Shown: positions 1 through 6,947 of the stretch, in pieces
Numbering within the stretch: the stretch's first letter is position 1
Layout: each line of letters starts with the position of its first letter
Source: CAZGLR01 sp964526635
GTDB lineage: Bacteria > Zixibacteria > MSB-5A5 > GN15 > JAAZOE01
DNA length: 7,672 nt
Direction of reading: 5' to 3'
Assembly: GCA_964526635.1 (NCBI GenBank)
Contig: CAZGLR010000140.1
Coordinates: forward strand, 1-7,672
The notes under the pieces: generated by a model
Told to the model about the DNA's origin: nothing
Database searches by the model: none
The model's input: only the letters and a program-made list of their open reading frames with translations
Translations under genes and position numbers: made by a program

Positions 1-2580
1 TCTACCTATGTCCGATGCGGTCAGCCGGGTCAGATGGCCGCTTTGAGCCAGGGTAAAGGAGATCTGAGTCGACGGATTGAAGGGATTGGGGTAATTTTGA
101 TCAAGACTGTAGGCCGTTGGTAACGGCGAATCATCATCGTCGGCATCGGTCGGCGAATAGAGCGCCTGCGATGCGTAGATATTGACACCCATAGCGCGGG
201 CATCGGCCCAGAGGAAAATCACCCGGCCGCGATTGGCGGCCGCCGCCGGGGTCTGGACAAATGGTCCCGGCGATGATGCCACCGGCGTGTTGGCGCCGAT
301 GGGATTATTGATAACATCGAAAATTTGTCGATAGGGCTCAACAACGCCATTGCGGGCGTCAAGCCAGGTCACTACTGTGTATCCCTCGCTGTCGATGTCG
401 ACAGCGACGCCCGAAGGGGCCGCAGCGGAGGCATCGAGAAGCGATGCTGTTGTGCCTATGATGATACCGCTTGAATTAAAGCGCGATTGAAACAGGTCGA
501 TTACGCCCGGGCTATAGCCTGTCCAGTATACCGCGAGATTGCCGGAGGCTTCGAGGTCAGCATCGAATGAAGTGATTTCATACCCGGATTGATCGGAAAT
601 GAAGAACAAGACGTCGGTAACTGTGCCGGTGCTGTTGATATGTTTGGCTTCCACGCGCGGGCCATCGATCGCCAGACGATTGAGATAAAAGACAACGAAT
701 CCGCCGGCATCATCGGCCGCGATTTTAACTTCTTCTCCGATGACACCAATGCCCATGGGGCCGATCAGGAAATTGCCGCCTGATTTGCTGTTGTCGTCAT
801 TGAACAACTGGCCATAGATTTTCGGAGCGCCGGTTCGCGTATCGGACCAGGCAATCAGCGTTTTTCCAGTGGTAGAAATTGCGCAGGCCGGCCGATTGGC
901 GGCTATGCTGCCGTCATGCGGATCATTGACCGGGATCTCGTCGCCGGGCACGGCGGCATTGGCCAGAAAACGGGCCACGATATTCTGGCCGATTAAATCA
1001 GTCAGACGGTTATCTGTCCAGCAGACACAAAGCTTGACGCCATTGGCGGCCAGCGCCGGATCGGACTGCACGCCCCCGGCAATATCATTGTTGATGCGAC
1101 GATTGACGTCAATCAGCGTGCCGCCGACATAGACCTGCTGTATCATGATGTCGCCGTCATCGCGACGGCCATCGGTAAAGGCTGTAATCCAGGAGTAATC
1201 ATTCCATGGTACGGCGGCCGGATTGGTGGCATAGTTGCCGACAAGGTCATCATTTACTTTTTCTGCCGATTGCAGGGTTATACCCGAAAGGGTCAAAGAG
1301 CTTGTCATGATGTCGCCGGTCCCGGCGACCGATGCCGTCCAGGCGGCCGCAATAGTATTCCCGGCGGCAAGCGCCGGGGCACCGACTGTCTCGGCACTGG
1401 AAAGTACTTCCGCACCGCCCGCCATAATCAGGCCGGCACTGAGGCGCTGCAAGGTAATCTCATTCTCAGCCCCGAATGTCACCCAGGTCGAAACAAGCGA
1501 GTCGCCATTACCGACACCGAGTTCCAGCGACATCGGCATAATGTCGGCGCCGCCATCATTGAGCAATACATTCGCGCCATTTCTGGCCCCGGCGGTCGTC
1601 ACTTTTTGGAGATACAAATCGGTGCCGTCGCGGGTATCGGTCCAGCCGACAATGTAACCGTCGGTTGCGCTGTAGGCGATTGCCGGCATAAAACGGACGC
1701 TGTCGGGAGCGGAGGGATCGGCCAGGGTAATATCGCCGATATACGGGATACCATCGCTGTCAAAAAGACGGAAATAGATATCCGCCCGATTATCAATTTT
1801 ATAATCTTCCCAGGCAATCGCGATATCATCGGATGGCCCGATCGCAATGACCGGCGCCCAGTGCTGGTGTCCGCCGCCATCGCTGTTGGCAGTCAATGGC
1901 GCTGTAACGGGGGAGCCATTGGTATTCATAATGCGGAAGGCAATTGTGTTTCCGGCAGCATAATCTTCCCAGGTAACAACCAGTTTGCCATCGGACATGC
2001 AGGCAGCGTCGAACTCACCGGCGTAGCTGGAGAAGATTGTATCGGAGACAAAAAACATACCGGTCATGACCGCCGCGGTGGAATCAAAGCGGGCGGCCTG
2101 CAAAAAGCCCTGGGCCTCTTCCCGCCAGACGACATAAAAGTTGCCGTTGTTATCGCTGCAGGCGACAGGACGGCCAAGATCATAATCTGAGGCTGAAGCC
2201 AGGATGACATTCGATCCGATCGAAAACCCGGTCTGGTCGAATAACTGGGCAACGATAGCAGTGTGTCCGAGACGGTTATCTTCCCAGACGAGCACACTTC
2301 GGCCGCCAGTAAGCTGCGCGGCGGAAGCGAAATTCTGCTCAAAGTTGGCCGTAACATTCGATTCGGAAACCTGGATATCGGTGAAGTTGGCGCTGAGGTG
2401 TATTTCCGGTGTCTTGGAGAGAAGTACCGGTGATGACGGCGCAATAGTTTGGCTGGGGATATAGGAATCATGCAATGAACGGCGAATATCCTGCGCCGAC
2501 GGATTTTTATCGGCGGCGGAGATACTCAGTGTCGGGAGCAGGCACGCTGTCAGTATTATCGCGAATACACTTCTGGTCAT
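1..2580 (-). CDS. Secreted W-x-D-x-R repeat (beta-propeller-like) protein with T9SS type A sorting domain, C-terminus cut by window edge
   Basis: Reading the minus strand from the ATG at 2580 gives 860 codons without a stop, running off the left edge, so the protein is incomplete. Residues 1-22 are a Sec signal peptide (MTRSVFAIILTACLLPTLS, then ISA as the cleavage site). From about residue 90 to 800 there are 14 degenerate repeats of about 53 residues, each centred on a [V/A]-x-W-x-D-x-R type strand (W at 99, 204, 257, 313 and 791, for example WEDNR, WTDTR, WSDTR, WLDAR, WADAR) and usually followed by D-[IL]-Y-x-Q. Residues 826-838 read SLDQNYPNPFNPS, the hallmark of C-terminal sorting domains used by type IX secretion in FCB bacteria; the rest of that domain lies outside. 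An AGGGACC ribosome binding site (2592-2586) sits 5-7 nt before the ATG, which decides the start. Likely role: a cell-surface or released protein; the ligand or enzyme activity is unknown. The repeats recall sialidase/BNR-like or WD-like blades, but no catalytic residues are recognised. Confidence 0.88.
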   Translation of the reverse strand, partial: MTRSVFAIILTACLLPTLSISAADKNPSAQDIRRSLHDSYIPSQTIAPSSPVLLSKTPEIHLSANFTDIQVSESNVTANFEQNFASAAQLTGGRSVLVWEDNRLGHTAIVAQLFDQTGFSIGSNVILASASDYDLGRPVACSDNNGNFYVVWREEAQGFLQAARFDSTAAVMTGMFFVSDTIFSSYAGEFDAACMSDGKLVVTWEDYAAGNTIAFRIMNTNGSPVTAPLTANSDGGGHQHWAPVIAIGPSDDIAIAWEDYKIDNRADIYFRLFDSDGIPYIGDITLADPSAPDSVRFMPAIAYSATDGYIVGWTDTRDGTDLYLQKVTTAGARNGANVLLNDGGADIMPMSLELGVGNGDSLVSTWVTFGAENEITLQRLSAGLIMAGGAEVLSSAETVGAPALAAGNTIAAAWTASVAGTGDIMTSSLTLSGITLQSAEKVNDDLVGNYATNPAAVPWNDYSWITAFTDGRRDDGDIMIQQVYVGGTLIDVNRRINNDIAGGVQSDPALAANGVKLCVCWTDNRLTDLIGQNIVARFLANAAVPGDEIPVNDPHDGSIAANRPACAISTTGKTLIAWSDTRTGAPKIYGQLFNDDNSKSGGNFLIGPMGIGVIGEEVKIAADDAGGFVVFYLNRLAIDGPRVEAKHINSTGTVTDVLFFISDQSGYEITSFDADLEASGNLAVYWTGYSPGVIDLFQSRFNSSGIIIGTTASLLDASAAAPSGVAVDIDSEGYTVVTWLDARNGVVEPYRQIFDVINNPIGANTPVASSPGPFVQTPAAAANRGRVIFLWADARAMGVNIYASQALYSPTDADDDDSPLPTAYSLDQNYPNPFNPSTQISFTLAQSGHLTRLTASDIGR

Positions 2581-2905
2581 AATTCGGTCCCTGGCTAAAG
2601 CATTCACATACAGGTCTTGCAACTGGTATGCCGCCTTGAGGTAAGCGGGCAACGGCTATCGGTCAGACGTTCACGCCCTCCCCTTTCTCATTGGCAGACA
2701 AGCTTTTATAGTAATGATTGCGCTCCTCAGAGACCATCGAGAGGATCGTCAACCGGTACGCAATGTTTTGCAGATGGTAAGTACTGTGCATAATCGTTAA
2801 CAATGTACTTCTATGGCTTCTCCTGCGACCGGGGGTGGTGGGTAAATGGCAGTAAGCCGGGCCGTTTTAACCCATTGCAATATATCCAATAATCCAGGAT
2901 TGTCA

Positions 2906-2934
2906 AGAACTTGCACGCAACCATGGACCGTTGA
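2906..2934 (+). promoter_or_regulatory. Candidate ECF-type promoter of the sigma operon
   Basis: AGAACTT (2906-2912) resembles the GGAACTT -35 element of sigma-E-like ECF factors and is followed after 16 nt by CGTTGA (2929-2934), near the place and form of an ECF -10 element. Transcription would begin near 2941 and give a leader of about 67 nt. ECF operons often control themselves, which makes this attractive, but the match is partial and a housekeeping-type alternative (TTGAAA at 2931 with TAGGAT at 2952, short 15-nt spacer) cannot be excluded. Confidence 0.25.
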
Positions 2935-2965
2935 AATCGTAGGTAAACACATAGGATATGGGCAA

Positions 2966-2983
2966 CGTATCGGGCACGATACG
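2966..2983. promoter_or_regulatory. Perfect 7-bp inverted repeat in the sigma operon leader
   Basis: CGTATCG (2966-2972), GGCA loop, CGATACG (2977-2983): both arms pair perfectly. It ends 12 nt before the GGAGA ribosome binding site (2996-3000) of the sigma gene. It could be an operator or a short 5' mRNA hairpin that stabilises or modulates the transcript. There is no T-run after it, so it is not a terminator. Confidence 0.45.
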
Positions 2984-3007
2984 CGTCCAGGATGTGGAGA
3001 TTGGAGC

Positions 3008-3595
3008 ATGGGATTACAGGATTCAACAGTTTCAGTAGCCGGCAGTCAGAGCCGGACGCTCGACGAGAAATTCGTTGCCGATTTTGAGATGGCGCAGGCG
3101 ATCGCGGGCGGTGACCGGCGTCTGTTCAAGCAGCTTTATGATCAGAACAGCCGGATTTTGTACAATCTGGCCCTGCGGCTGGCCGGTTCGGCGCCGGAAG
3201 CAGAGGATATTGTGCAGGATGCCTTTGTGAAGGCCTACCAGAAAATCCATCTGTTTGCCGGGCGCTCGACATTGGGTAGCTGGTTATACCGGATCTGTAT
3301 CAATGTCGGCCTGGAGTACCTGAGGAAGAAGAAAGGAACGTTTGAGGATTTGCACGACGCCAACTGCGCCGCAGTGGAACCGGATCAGAAAAAACTGATC
3401 TTGAAACGGAAGCTGGAAAAGGCTATAAATAAGCTGCCGGAGGGCTGCCGGGCGGTGTTTGTGCTTCATGAAATCGAGGGGTTCAATCACAAGGAAATCG
3501 CCAGGCAGTTGAAGCTGGCGGAGGGAACCTCGAAATCGCAACTCTTTAAAGCGCGCGCAATGCTGCGCCGTATCCTGGAAGGACAGGAGGCCTGA
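3008..3595 (+). CDS. ECF-family RNA polymerase sigma factor (sigma-70 family)
   Basis: This 195-residue protein has the usual length and two-domain form of an ECF sigma factor, which directs RNA polymerase to a small stress or envelope regulon. Region 2 spans about residues 36-109: the core-binding helix EDIVQDAFVKAY (66-77) and the -10 recognition segment GSWLYRICINVGLEYLRKKK (90-109). A short charged linker follows. Region 4 spans about 136-190, with the helix-turn-helix at 161-182 (HKEIARQLKL, then EGTSKSQLFKAR), which reads the -35 element. I chose the ATG at 3008 because GGAGA (2996-3000) lies 7 nt upstream and the length fits the family. An in-frame ATG at 2846 would add 54 residues unlike any sigma domain and has no ribosome binding site. 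It is the first gene of a three-gene operon, with the anti-sigma gene 4 nt downstream. The exact ECF subgroup cannot be assigned by eye. Confidence 0.93.
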   Translation: MGLQDSTVSVAGSQSRTLDEKFVADFEMAQAIAGGDRRLFKQLYDQNSRILYNLALRLAGSAPEAEDIVQDAFVKAYQKIHLFAGRSTLGSWLYRICINVGLEYLRKKKGTFEDLHDANCAAVEPDQKKLILKRKLEKAINKLPEGCRAVFVLHEIEGFNHKEIARQLKLAEGTSKSQLFKARAMLRRILEGQEA

Positions 3596-3599
3596 GATC

Positions 3600-4280
3600 A
3601 TGTTTGGCCCGGGGCACACCTGCAAATCAATCGATCATCTGATTCAGCGTGGTCTCGATGAAGAGCTGACCACGAGGGAGCAGAGGCGCTGTGATTCTCA
3701 CCTGGCACAGTGTGCCGAATGCCGTCGGGCGGAATCCTTCTACCGCGATTTAAAAGCGGCCTCCGGCGAACTCGAACGAGTCGCCCCACCGGCACATCTG
3801 TGGGAACGGATCGAATTGCAGCTTGATGAGCATCCCTGGGGTGATGAAGACGTGCAGACGGCTTCACCCCGCAGTACCCGGTCATTCTGGCTCGATCTGG
3901 GCGGTGCGGCCGCGGCCCTGCTTCTGATTCTGGCCCTGACGCTGATGCCGCAGCAGTCGCCGGTGGTGTTGACCGCCGATGGCCCGGTCCTTCTTCAGGA
4001 GTACACTACCGACGTTCAGGCAGCGTATTTGTCGCTGTATATGATGGCGCAGGCAGACCGTTTCCCGCCCGAAGTCCGCGATTATTACCTGAATCGCATC
4101 GACGGTCTGGATCACAAAATCCGGACTATCACTTCCATGCTCGAACAATATCCGCATAACCGCGTGGCTAAAGTACAGCTGGCTGAACTCTATCAGCAAA
4201 AACTTGTCGTATATAAAGAAATCGGACTGACCGGTCATGGTGGTCCCCTGAATCGAACCGAGGAAAACCGTATCCTATGA
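3600..4280 (+). CDS. Membrane-anchored zinc-finger anti-sigma factor
   Basis: The 226-residue product starts 4 nt after the sigma stop. Its AGGAGG ribosome binding site (3585-3590) lies inside the sigma gene, so the two are translationally coupled. Residues 8-42 form a zf-HC2/ZAS anti-sigma domain: C8, then H34-x3-C38-x2-C41 (CDSHLAQCAECRR), the zinc-binding motif that typically holds the partner sigma factor. Residues 96-116 are one transmembrane helix (GGAAAALLLILALTLM). The rest, 117-226, is outside the cytoplasm and helical. A segment at about 173-207 (DHKIRTITSMLEQYP and AELYQQKLVVYKEI) resembles the helical tail often seen in zf-HC2 proteins of FCB and related phyla. The inferred role is to sequester the sigma factor until an envelope signal is sensed; whether release is by proteolysis or by conformational change cannot be seen. 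The stop overlaps the next start (ATGA). Confidence 0.9.
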   Translation: MFGPGHTCKSIDHLIQRGLDEELTTREQRRCDSHLAQCAECRRAESFYRDLKAASGELERVAPPAHLWERIELQLDEHPWGDEDVQTASPRSTRSFWLDLGGAAAALLLILALTLMPQQSPVVLTADGPVLLQEYTTDVQAAYLSLYMMAQADRFPPEVRDYYLNRIDGLDHKIRTITSMLEQYPHNRVAKVQLAELYQQKLVVYKEIGLTGHGGPLNRTEENRIL

Positions 4281-6520
4281 TTAAACGCAGAACGACATCA
4301 TCGAACACCGCGACCATGTTACTCGCAGTCTTATTTTTTATCCTGACTGCGACCCTCCCGGCGGCCCCGCCGGTGGCGCCGGACAATATCGACAAGGACG
4401 AAGTCCAGGATGAGTATATTATCAGCCTGGGCGAAGACTATGTTGAACTTATTGATGAGTTGCGCAATCTCCTGACCGAATTTGAATCATACTTTGAGGA
4501 GATGGGTAAAGTCTCCCTGCGCGAGATGAGCCGGGCGATCGGTGAACTTCGAGAATCTCTTAAAAACGAGTACTCCAAAGAATATCGCAGGGAGTTGTTC
4601 AAAGAACTGGATCGTTTGACCGCCGATCTCGATGAAATACGGGCTGATCTTGAAGAACAGGATTCGAGCGTTCAACGCAAGCATCTGCGCAGTCTGAGGT
4701 CATTTGAGCGTGATCTGGCTGATATTCGTGAAGCGTTGGAGTATGAATTCGATGAGGAAGCACTGGCCGAAAAAATCGATCCGGAATCGTTCCGCGAGGT
4801 GTTCCGCGATGCCATGCGTCAGGCCGCCGAAGCCCTGCGCGAGGCGAAAATACAGCATGAGTTGAAATCCGTCGAAGTGAGCGAGGAACAACTCAAGCGA
4901 ATCAAAGAGCAGGCCAGGAAAAACGCCGAACTGGCGCTGAAGCTGCAGCAGCAGAAATCAACGACAGGGGTCCCGGCAGCGCCAAAACCACCGGAAACAA
5001 TGGTCTTCCCGGAACAGCATGATATCGCTCTGCAGGATTATATGTCGGCGATGTCGGAATTCGACGGTTCAATATCTCATTCAGCAACTTTGACAATTTC
5101 CGATCCCAATCGTGAGATCACTATCATCAATCCCATTGGCGGGATTGCAGTCAAATCGTGGAATCGTTCCACCATTCAGGCAAATCTGACTGTGAGCTAC
5201 TCTGAAGAATCACAATCCAGCCGACAGATGGCCAAGCTCATCAAGATGTCGACCTCTGATACTGACGACGAGGGTGCCCGCATTCAAGTGGCCTATCCCC
5301 GTGAGGGAGACAAAACAGTCAGTATAATCGCCTCGCAACTGGAAGTGTCGGTGCCGATAAATAATCCGGTTCGCGTCGAGAATTCTTTCGGACCGGTCAC
5401 AGTTTCGGACTTATCAGGAAACGTCAATGTAAAATCCGGCTTCTCCTCAGTGTCAATTACAAGGATCGATGGCAATGTCAGTGTCAGCAATACGACCGGG
5501 AGTATTTTCGTCGGCGAGATTGACGGGAGTGTTTCGGCCAACAATTCTTTCGGTCCGATTGAAGCCTATTTGATCAACGGCGATATAATGCTAAACAACA
5601 GCTATGCCCCGGTGCGGGTGGAAAAGACATCCGGCCGCCTGACAGTCAACAATTCCGGCGAAGTTATCGTGCATCGTCACGATGGCGACGCCATTTTGAA
5701 GTCCAGCAACGGCAAGATGGATGTTTTCGGCATTGCCGGCACCCTGCAGGCAATGAATTCATTCGGTGAACTGCGCATTGAAAAGATCAGCGGAAATGTC
5801 GAGGCCGATAACGCCAATGCCCGGCTTGAGGTTCTGATGGTCGAAGGCGGCGTGCAGGCCTCGAACCGTTTCGCGCCCACGTACATCGACGGCATCTCCG
5901 GGGCGGTTCGCGTGGAATCCTCCAATGGTAATGTCACGGTTGAAAACGGCGGCGGGCCGGTGACGATTGACAATCGTTTCGGTGAAATCTCGGTGCGAAA
6001 TGCGGGAGGCGAGGTACATGTCGATAACTCCAACGCCCCGGTACGGGTATTTCGAACCGGCGGCCCGGCGATTATCAATAATCAGTTCGGTCCGGTGTCA
6101 GCACATAAAATCAATGGCGATATCGAGGTTTTCAATCGCAACGGCTCAGTGGAACTTGGTGAAATTCAAGGGATAACAACTGTGCGGGCATCGACCGGCC
6201 TGATCAGCGGCGAAAAACTCCAAGGACCGTTTTTTATCGAAAATCAGGATGGTTCGGTAGAACTGGTTCAACTGCAGGGTATTACCTCCGACTGCGAAGT
6301 TTCCACGACCTTTGGCGATATCCGCCTGGAATTGCCTCTCTCGGGGCAATTCAATATCTCGGCCCAGACATCATTTGGTGATATTAAATCCGATATTCCG
6401 ATGGAGATAACGTCGACCGGAAGCATCAGTTCCGGGCAACTCGTTGTCGGCGGCAGCCGCCCGACCATTTCCCTTTCGGGGCGCAATGCCACGATCGGTA
6501 TCACCCGATCAAAAAAATAA
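4277..6520 (+). CDS. Exported coiled-coil and DUF4097-type beta-solenoid protein
   Basis: This 747-residue protein starts within the anti-sigma stop codon (ATGA, 4277-4280), which implies coupled translation. Residues 1-30 are a signal peptide: basic KRR, a hydrophobic core MLLAVLFFILTATL, then a PAA cleavage region. Residues about 45-227 are highly charged, rich in E, K, R and L, and look like a long alpha-helical coiled coil. A proline-rich linker follows (about 230-245). Residues 275-747 fit the DUF4097 putative-adhesin fold. An entry module leads into 17 consecutive beta-solenoid coils at 365-669, all 18 residues long except the sixth (17), of the form V-x-V-x-N-S-F-G-P-V-x-V-x-x-I-x-G-x. 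The C-terminal cap carries TTFGDIRLELP and TSFGDIKSDIP, a family signature. It is co-transcribed with the sigma/anti-sigma pair and probably acts in the periplasm or at the surface as a scaffold or sensor. DUF4097 has no established enzyme activity and none is claimed here. Confidence 0.85.
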   Translation: MIKRRTTSSNTATMLLAVLFFILTATLPAAPPVAPDNIDKDEVQDEYIISLGEDYVELIDELRNLLTEFESYFEEMGKVSLREMSRAIGELRESLKNEYSKEYRRELFKELDRLTADLDEIRADLEEQDSSVQRKHLRSLRSFERDLADIREALEYEFDEEALAEKIDPESFREVFRDAMRQAAEALREAKIQHELKSVEVSEEQLKRIKEQARKNAELALKLQQQKSTTGVPAAPKPPETMVFPEQHDIALQDYMSAMSEFDGSISHSATLTISDPNREITIINPIGGIAVKSWNRSTIQANLTVSYSEESQSSRQMAKLIKMSTSDTDDEGARIQVAYPREGDKTVSIIASQLEVSVPINNPVRVENSFGPVTVSDLSGNVNVKSGFSSVSITRIDGNVSVSNTTGSIFVGEIDGSVSANNSFGPIEAYLINGDIMLNNSYAPVRVEKTSGRLTVNNSGEVIVHRHDGDAILKSSNGKMDVFGIAGTLQAMNSFGELRIEKISGNVEADNANARLEVLMVEGGVQASNRFAPTYIDGISGAVRVESSNGNVTVENGGGPVTIDNRFGEISVRNAGGEVHVDNSNAPVRVFRTGGPAIINNQFGPVSAHKINGDIEVFNRNGSVELGEIQGITTVRASTGLISGEKLQGPFFIENQDGSVELVQLQGITSDCEVSTTFGDIRLELPLSGQFNISAQTSFGDIKSDIPMEITSTGSISSGQLVVGGSRPTISLSGRNATIGITRSKK
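5369..6283 (+). repeat. Protein-level tandem repeat: 17 solenoid coils (18 residues, 54-nt period)
   Basis: Codons 365-669 of the DUF4097-type protein divide into 17 back-to-back units, 16 of 18 residues and one of 17 (residues 455-471). Examples are VRVENSFGPVTVSDLSGN (365-382), VSANNSFGPIEAYLINGD and VTIDNRFGEISVRNAGGE. Hydrophobic residues recur at positions 1, 3, 10 and 12, N at 5, F or N at 7, and G at 17. The bases themselves have diverged, so this is an old structural repeat rather than a recent DNA duplication. Confidence 0.9.
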
Positions 6521-6604
6521 AAAGATTTTGAACTTTTGGGGAAACTGACCGCAGGATAGGTTATTGCAAAGCATCCAATCCGATATGGATGTGGTTTCAC
6601 ATAG

Positions 6605-6633
6605 AAAAGCCGGAACTTGCTTCCGGCTTTTTT
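6605..6633 (+). terminator. Rho-independent terminator of the sigma operon
   Basis: A perfect 11-bp stem, AAAAGCCGGAA (6605-6615) with TTCCGGCTTTT (6621-6631), closes on the 5-nt loop CTTGC and runs straight into a T tract (TTTTTT, 6628-6633). It lies 85 nt after the stop of the solenoid gene and is the only good intrinsic terminator seen in the window, which marks the end of the three-gene operon. The opposite strand has only a short T run (TTTT), so action in that direction would be weaker. Confidence 0.92.
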
Positions 6634-6888
6634 AATGCCCTGATTTTGCATAATCAAGAAGTCGCCGTAGATTGATAAGGTCTCGTCTTCGGCCGGGGTT
6701 ATTCTGGAAGATTTACCGGGGTAGTTTGATGTTACAGTAAACTTTCACGGTTGTATTAAGGAATTGTCGGGCCACCGGCCGTTAATTATGTATTTAGAGG
6801 AGGTACGAGTCCCTGCTGCGAGCAACCAAACAAAAAACAATCATCCCCTTAACATGATGATAATAATATAATATTTTGTAAATAATTC

Positions 6889-6917
6889 TTGTTTATTGAA
6901 CGTTCTTATAGTATTAT
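6889..6917 (+). promoter_or_regulatory. Candidate promoter with GAACGTTC palindrome in the spacer
   Basis: TTGTTT (6889-6894) and TATTAT (6912-6917) are separated by 17 nt, in a very AT-rich stretch 30 nt before the ATG at 6948. The -10 matches consensus at five of six positions and the -35 at three. The perfect palindrome GAACGTTC (6898-6905) lies between them, where a repressor could block polymerase. TATAGT at 6907-6912 is an alternative -10 without a matching -35. Confidence 0.35.
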
Positions 6918-6947
6918 TCGTCATCATTATAAACGCAGGGGTAACGC

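Larger units (their letters stand above)
2581..3007. other. Divergent intergenic region with candidate control elements
   Basis: These 427 bases separate the minus-strand secreted-protein gene from the plus-strand sigma operon and must carry promoters in both directions. I see no credible gene in it: the open frame that extends upstream of the sigma start (from 2846) has no ribosome binding site and no family-like residues. Visible structures are a dyad AAGTAC-N20-GTACTT (2779-2810) enclosing a CATAAT hexamer, an ECF-like promoter candidate (2906-2934) and a perfect inverted repeat (2966-2983). No convincing -35/-10 pair was found for the minus-strand gene. Confidence 0.6.
6521..6947. other. 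Intergenic region, increasingly AT-rich
   Basis: This stretch holds the operon terminator (6605-6633) and, near its right end, a candidate promoter for the small downstream ORFs. In between I see no credible gene. A GAGGAGGT run at 6796-6803 looks like a strong ribosome binding site but no usual start codon follows at the right distance. Bases 6841-6900 contain only 12 G or C out of 60. Confidence 0.6.

Noticed and set aside
1270..2190. A 306-codon plus-strand ORF (and other plus-strand ORFs in 589-2464)
   Set aside because: It lies opposite the 860-codon minus-strand gene, whose signal peptide, repeats and sorting motif are clearly real. The plus-strand product has no domain-like content.
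2542..2553. A lipobox-like L-T-A-C in the signal peptide of the minus-strand protein
   Set aside because: The cysteine would be residue 13, leaving a very short hydrophobic core. The SISA site at about residue 22 is a better signal peptidase I site and suits a sorting-domain protein.
2846..3007. An upstream in-frame ATG that would extend the sigma factor by 54 residues
   Set aside because: It has no ribosome binding site, the added residues do not resemble a sigma domain, and the ATG at 3008 has a well-placed GGAGA and gives the normal family length.
5369..6283. The 54-nt periodicity read as a CRISPR array or recent DNA tandem repeat
   Set aside because: The bases of the units have diverged and there are no identical repeats with unique spacers. 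The periodicity is that of protein coils within an intact gene.
6572..6591. CATCCA-N8-TGGATG hairpin between the operon stop and the terminator
   Set aside because: It is a short stem with an 8-nt loop and no T tract. The terminator 14 nt further on is far stronger, so no role is assigned.
6788..6871. A 27-codon ORF starting at ATG 6788
   Set aside because: It has no ribosome binding site upstream (the GAGGAGGT run is inside it), is low in complexity at its end and has no recognisable features.
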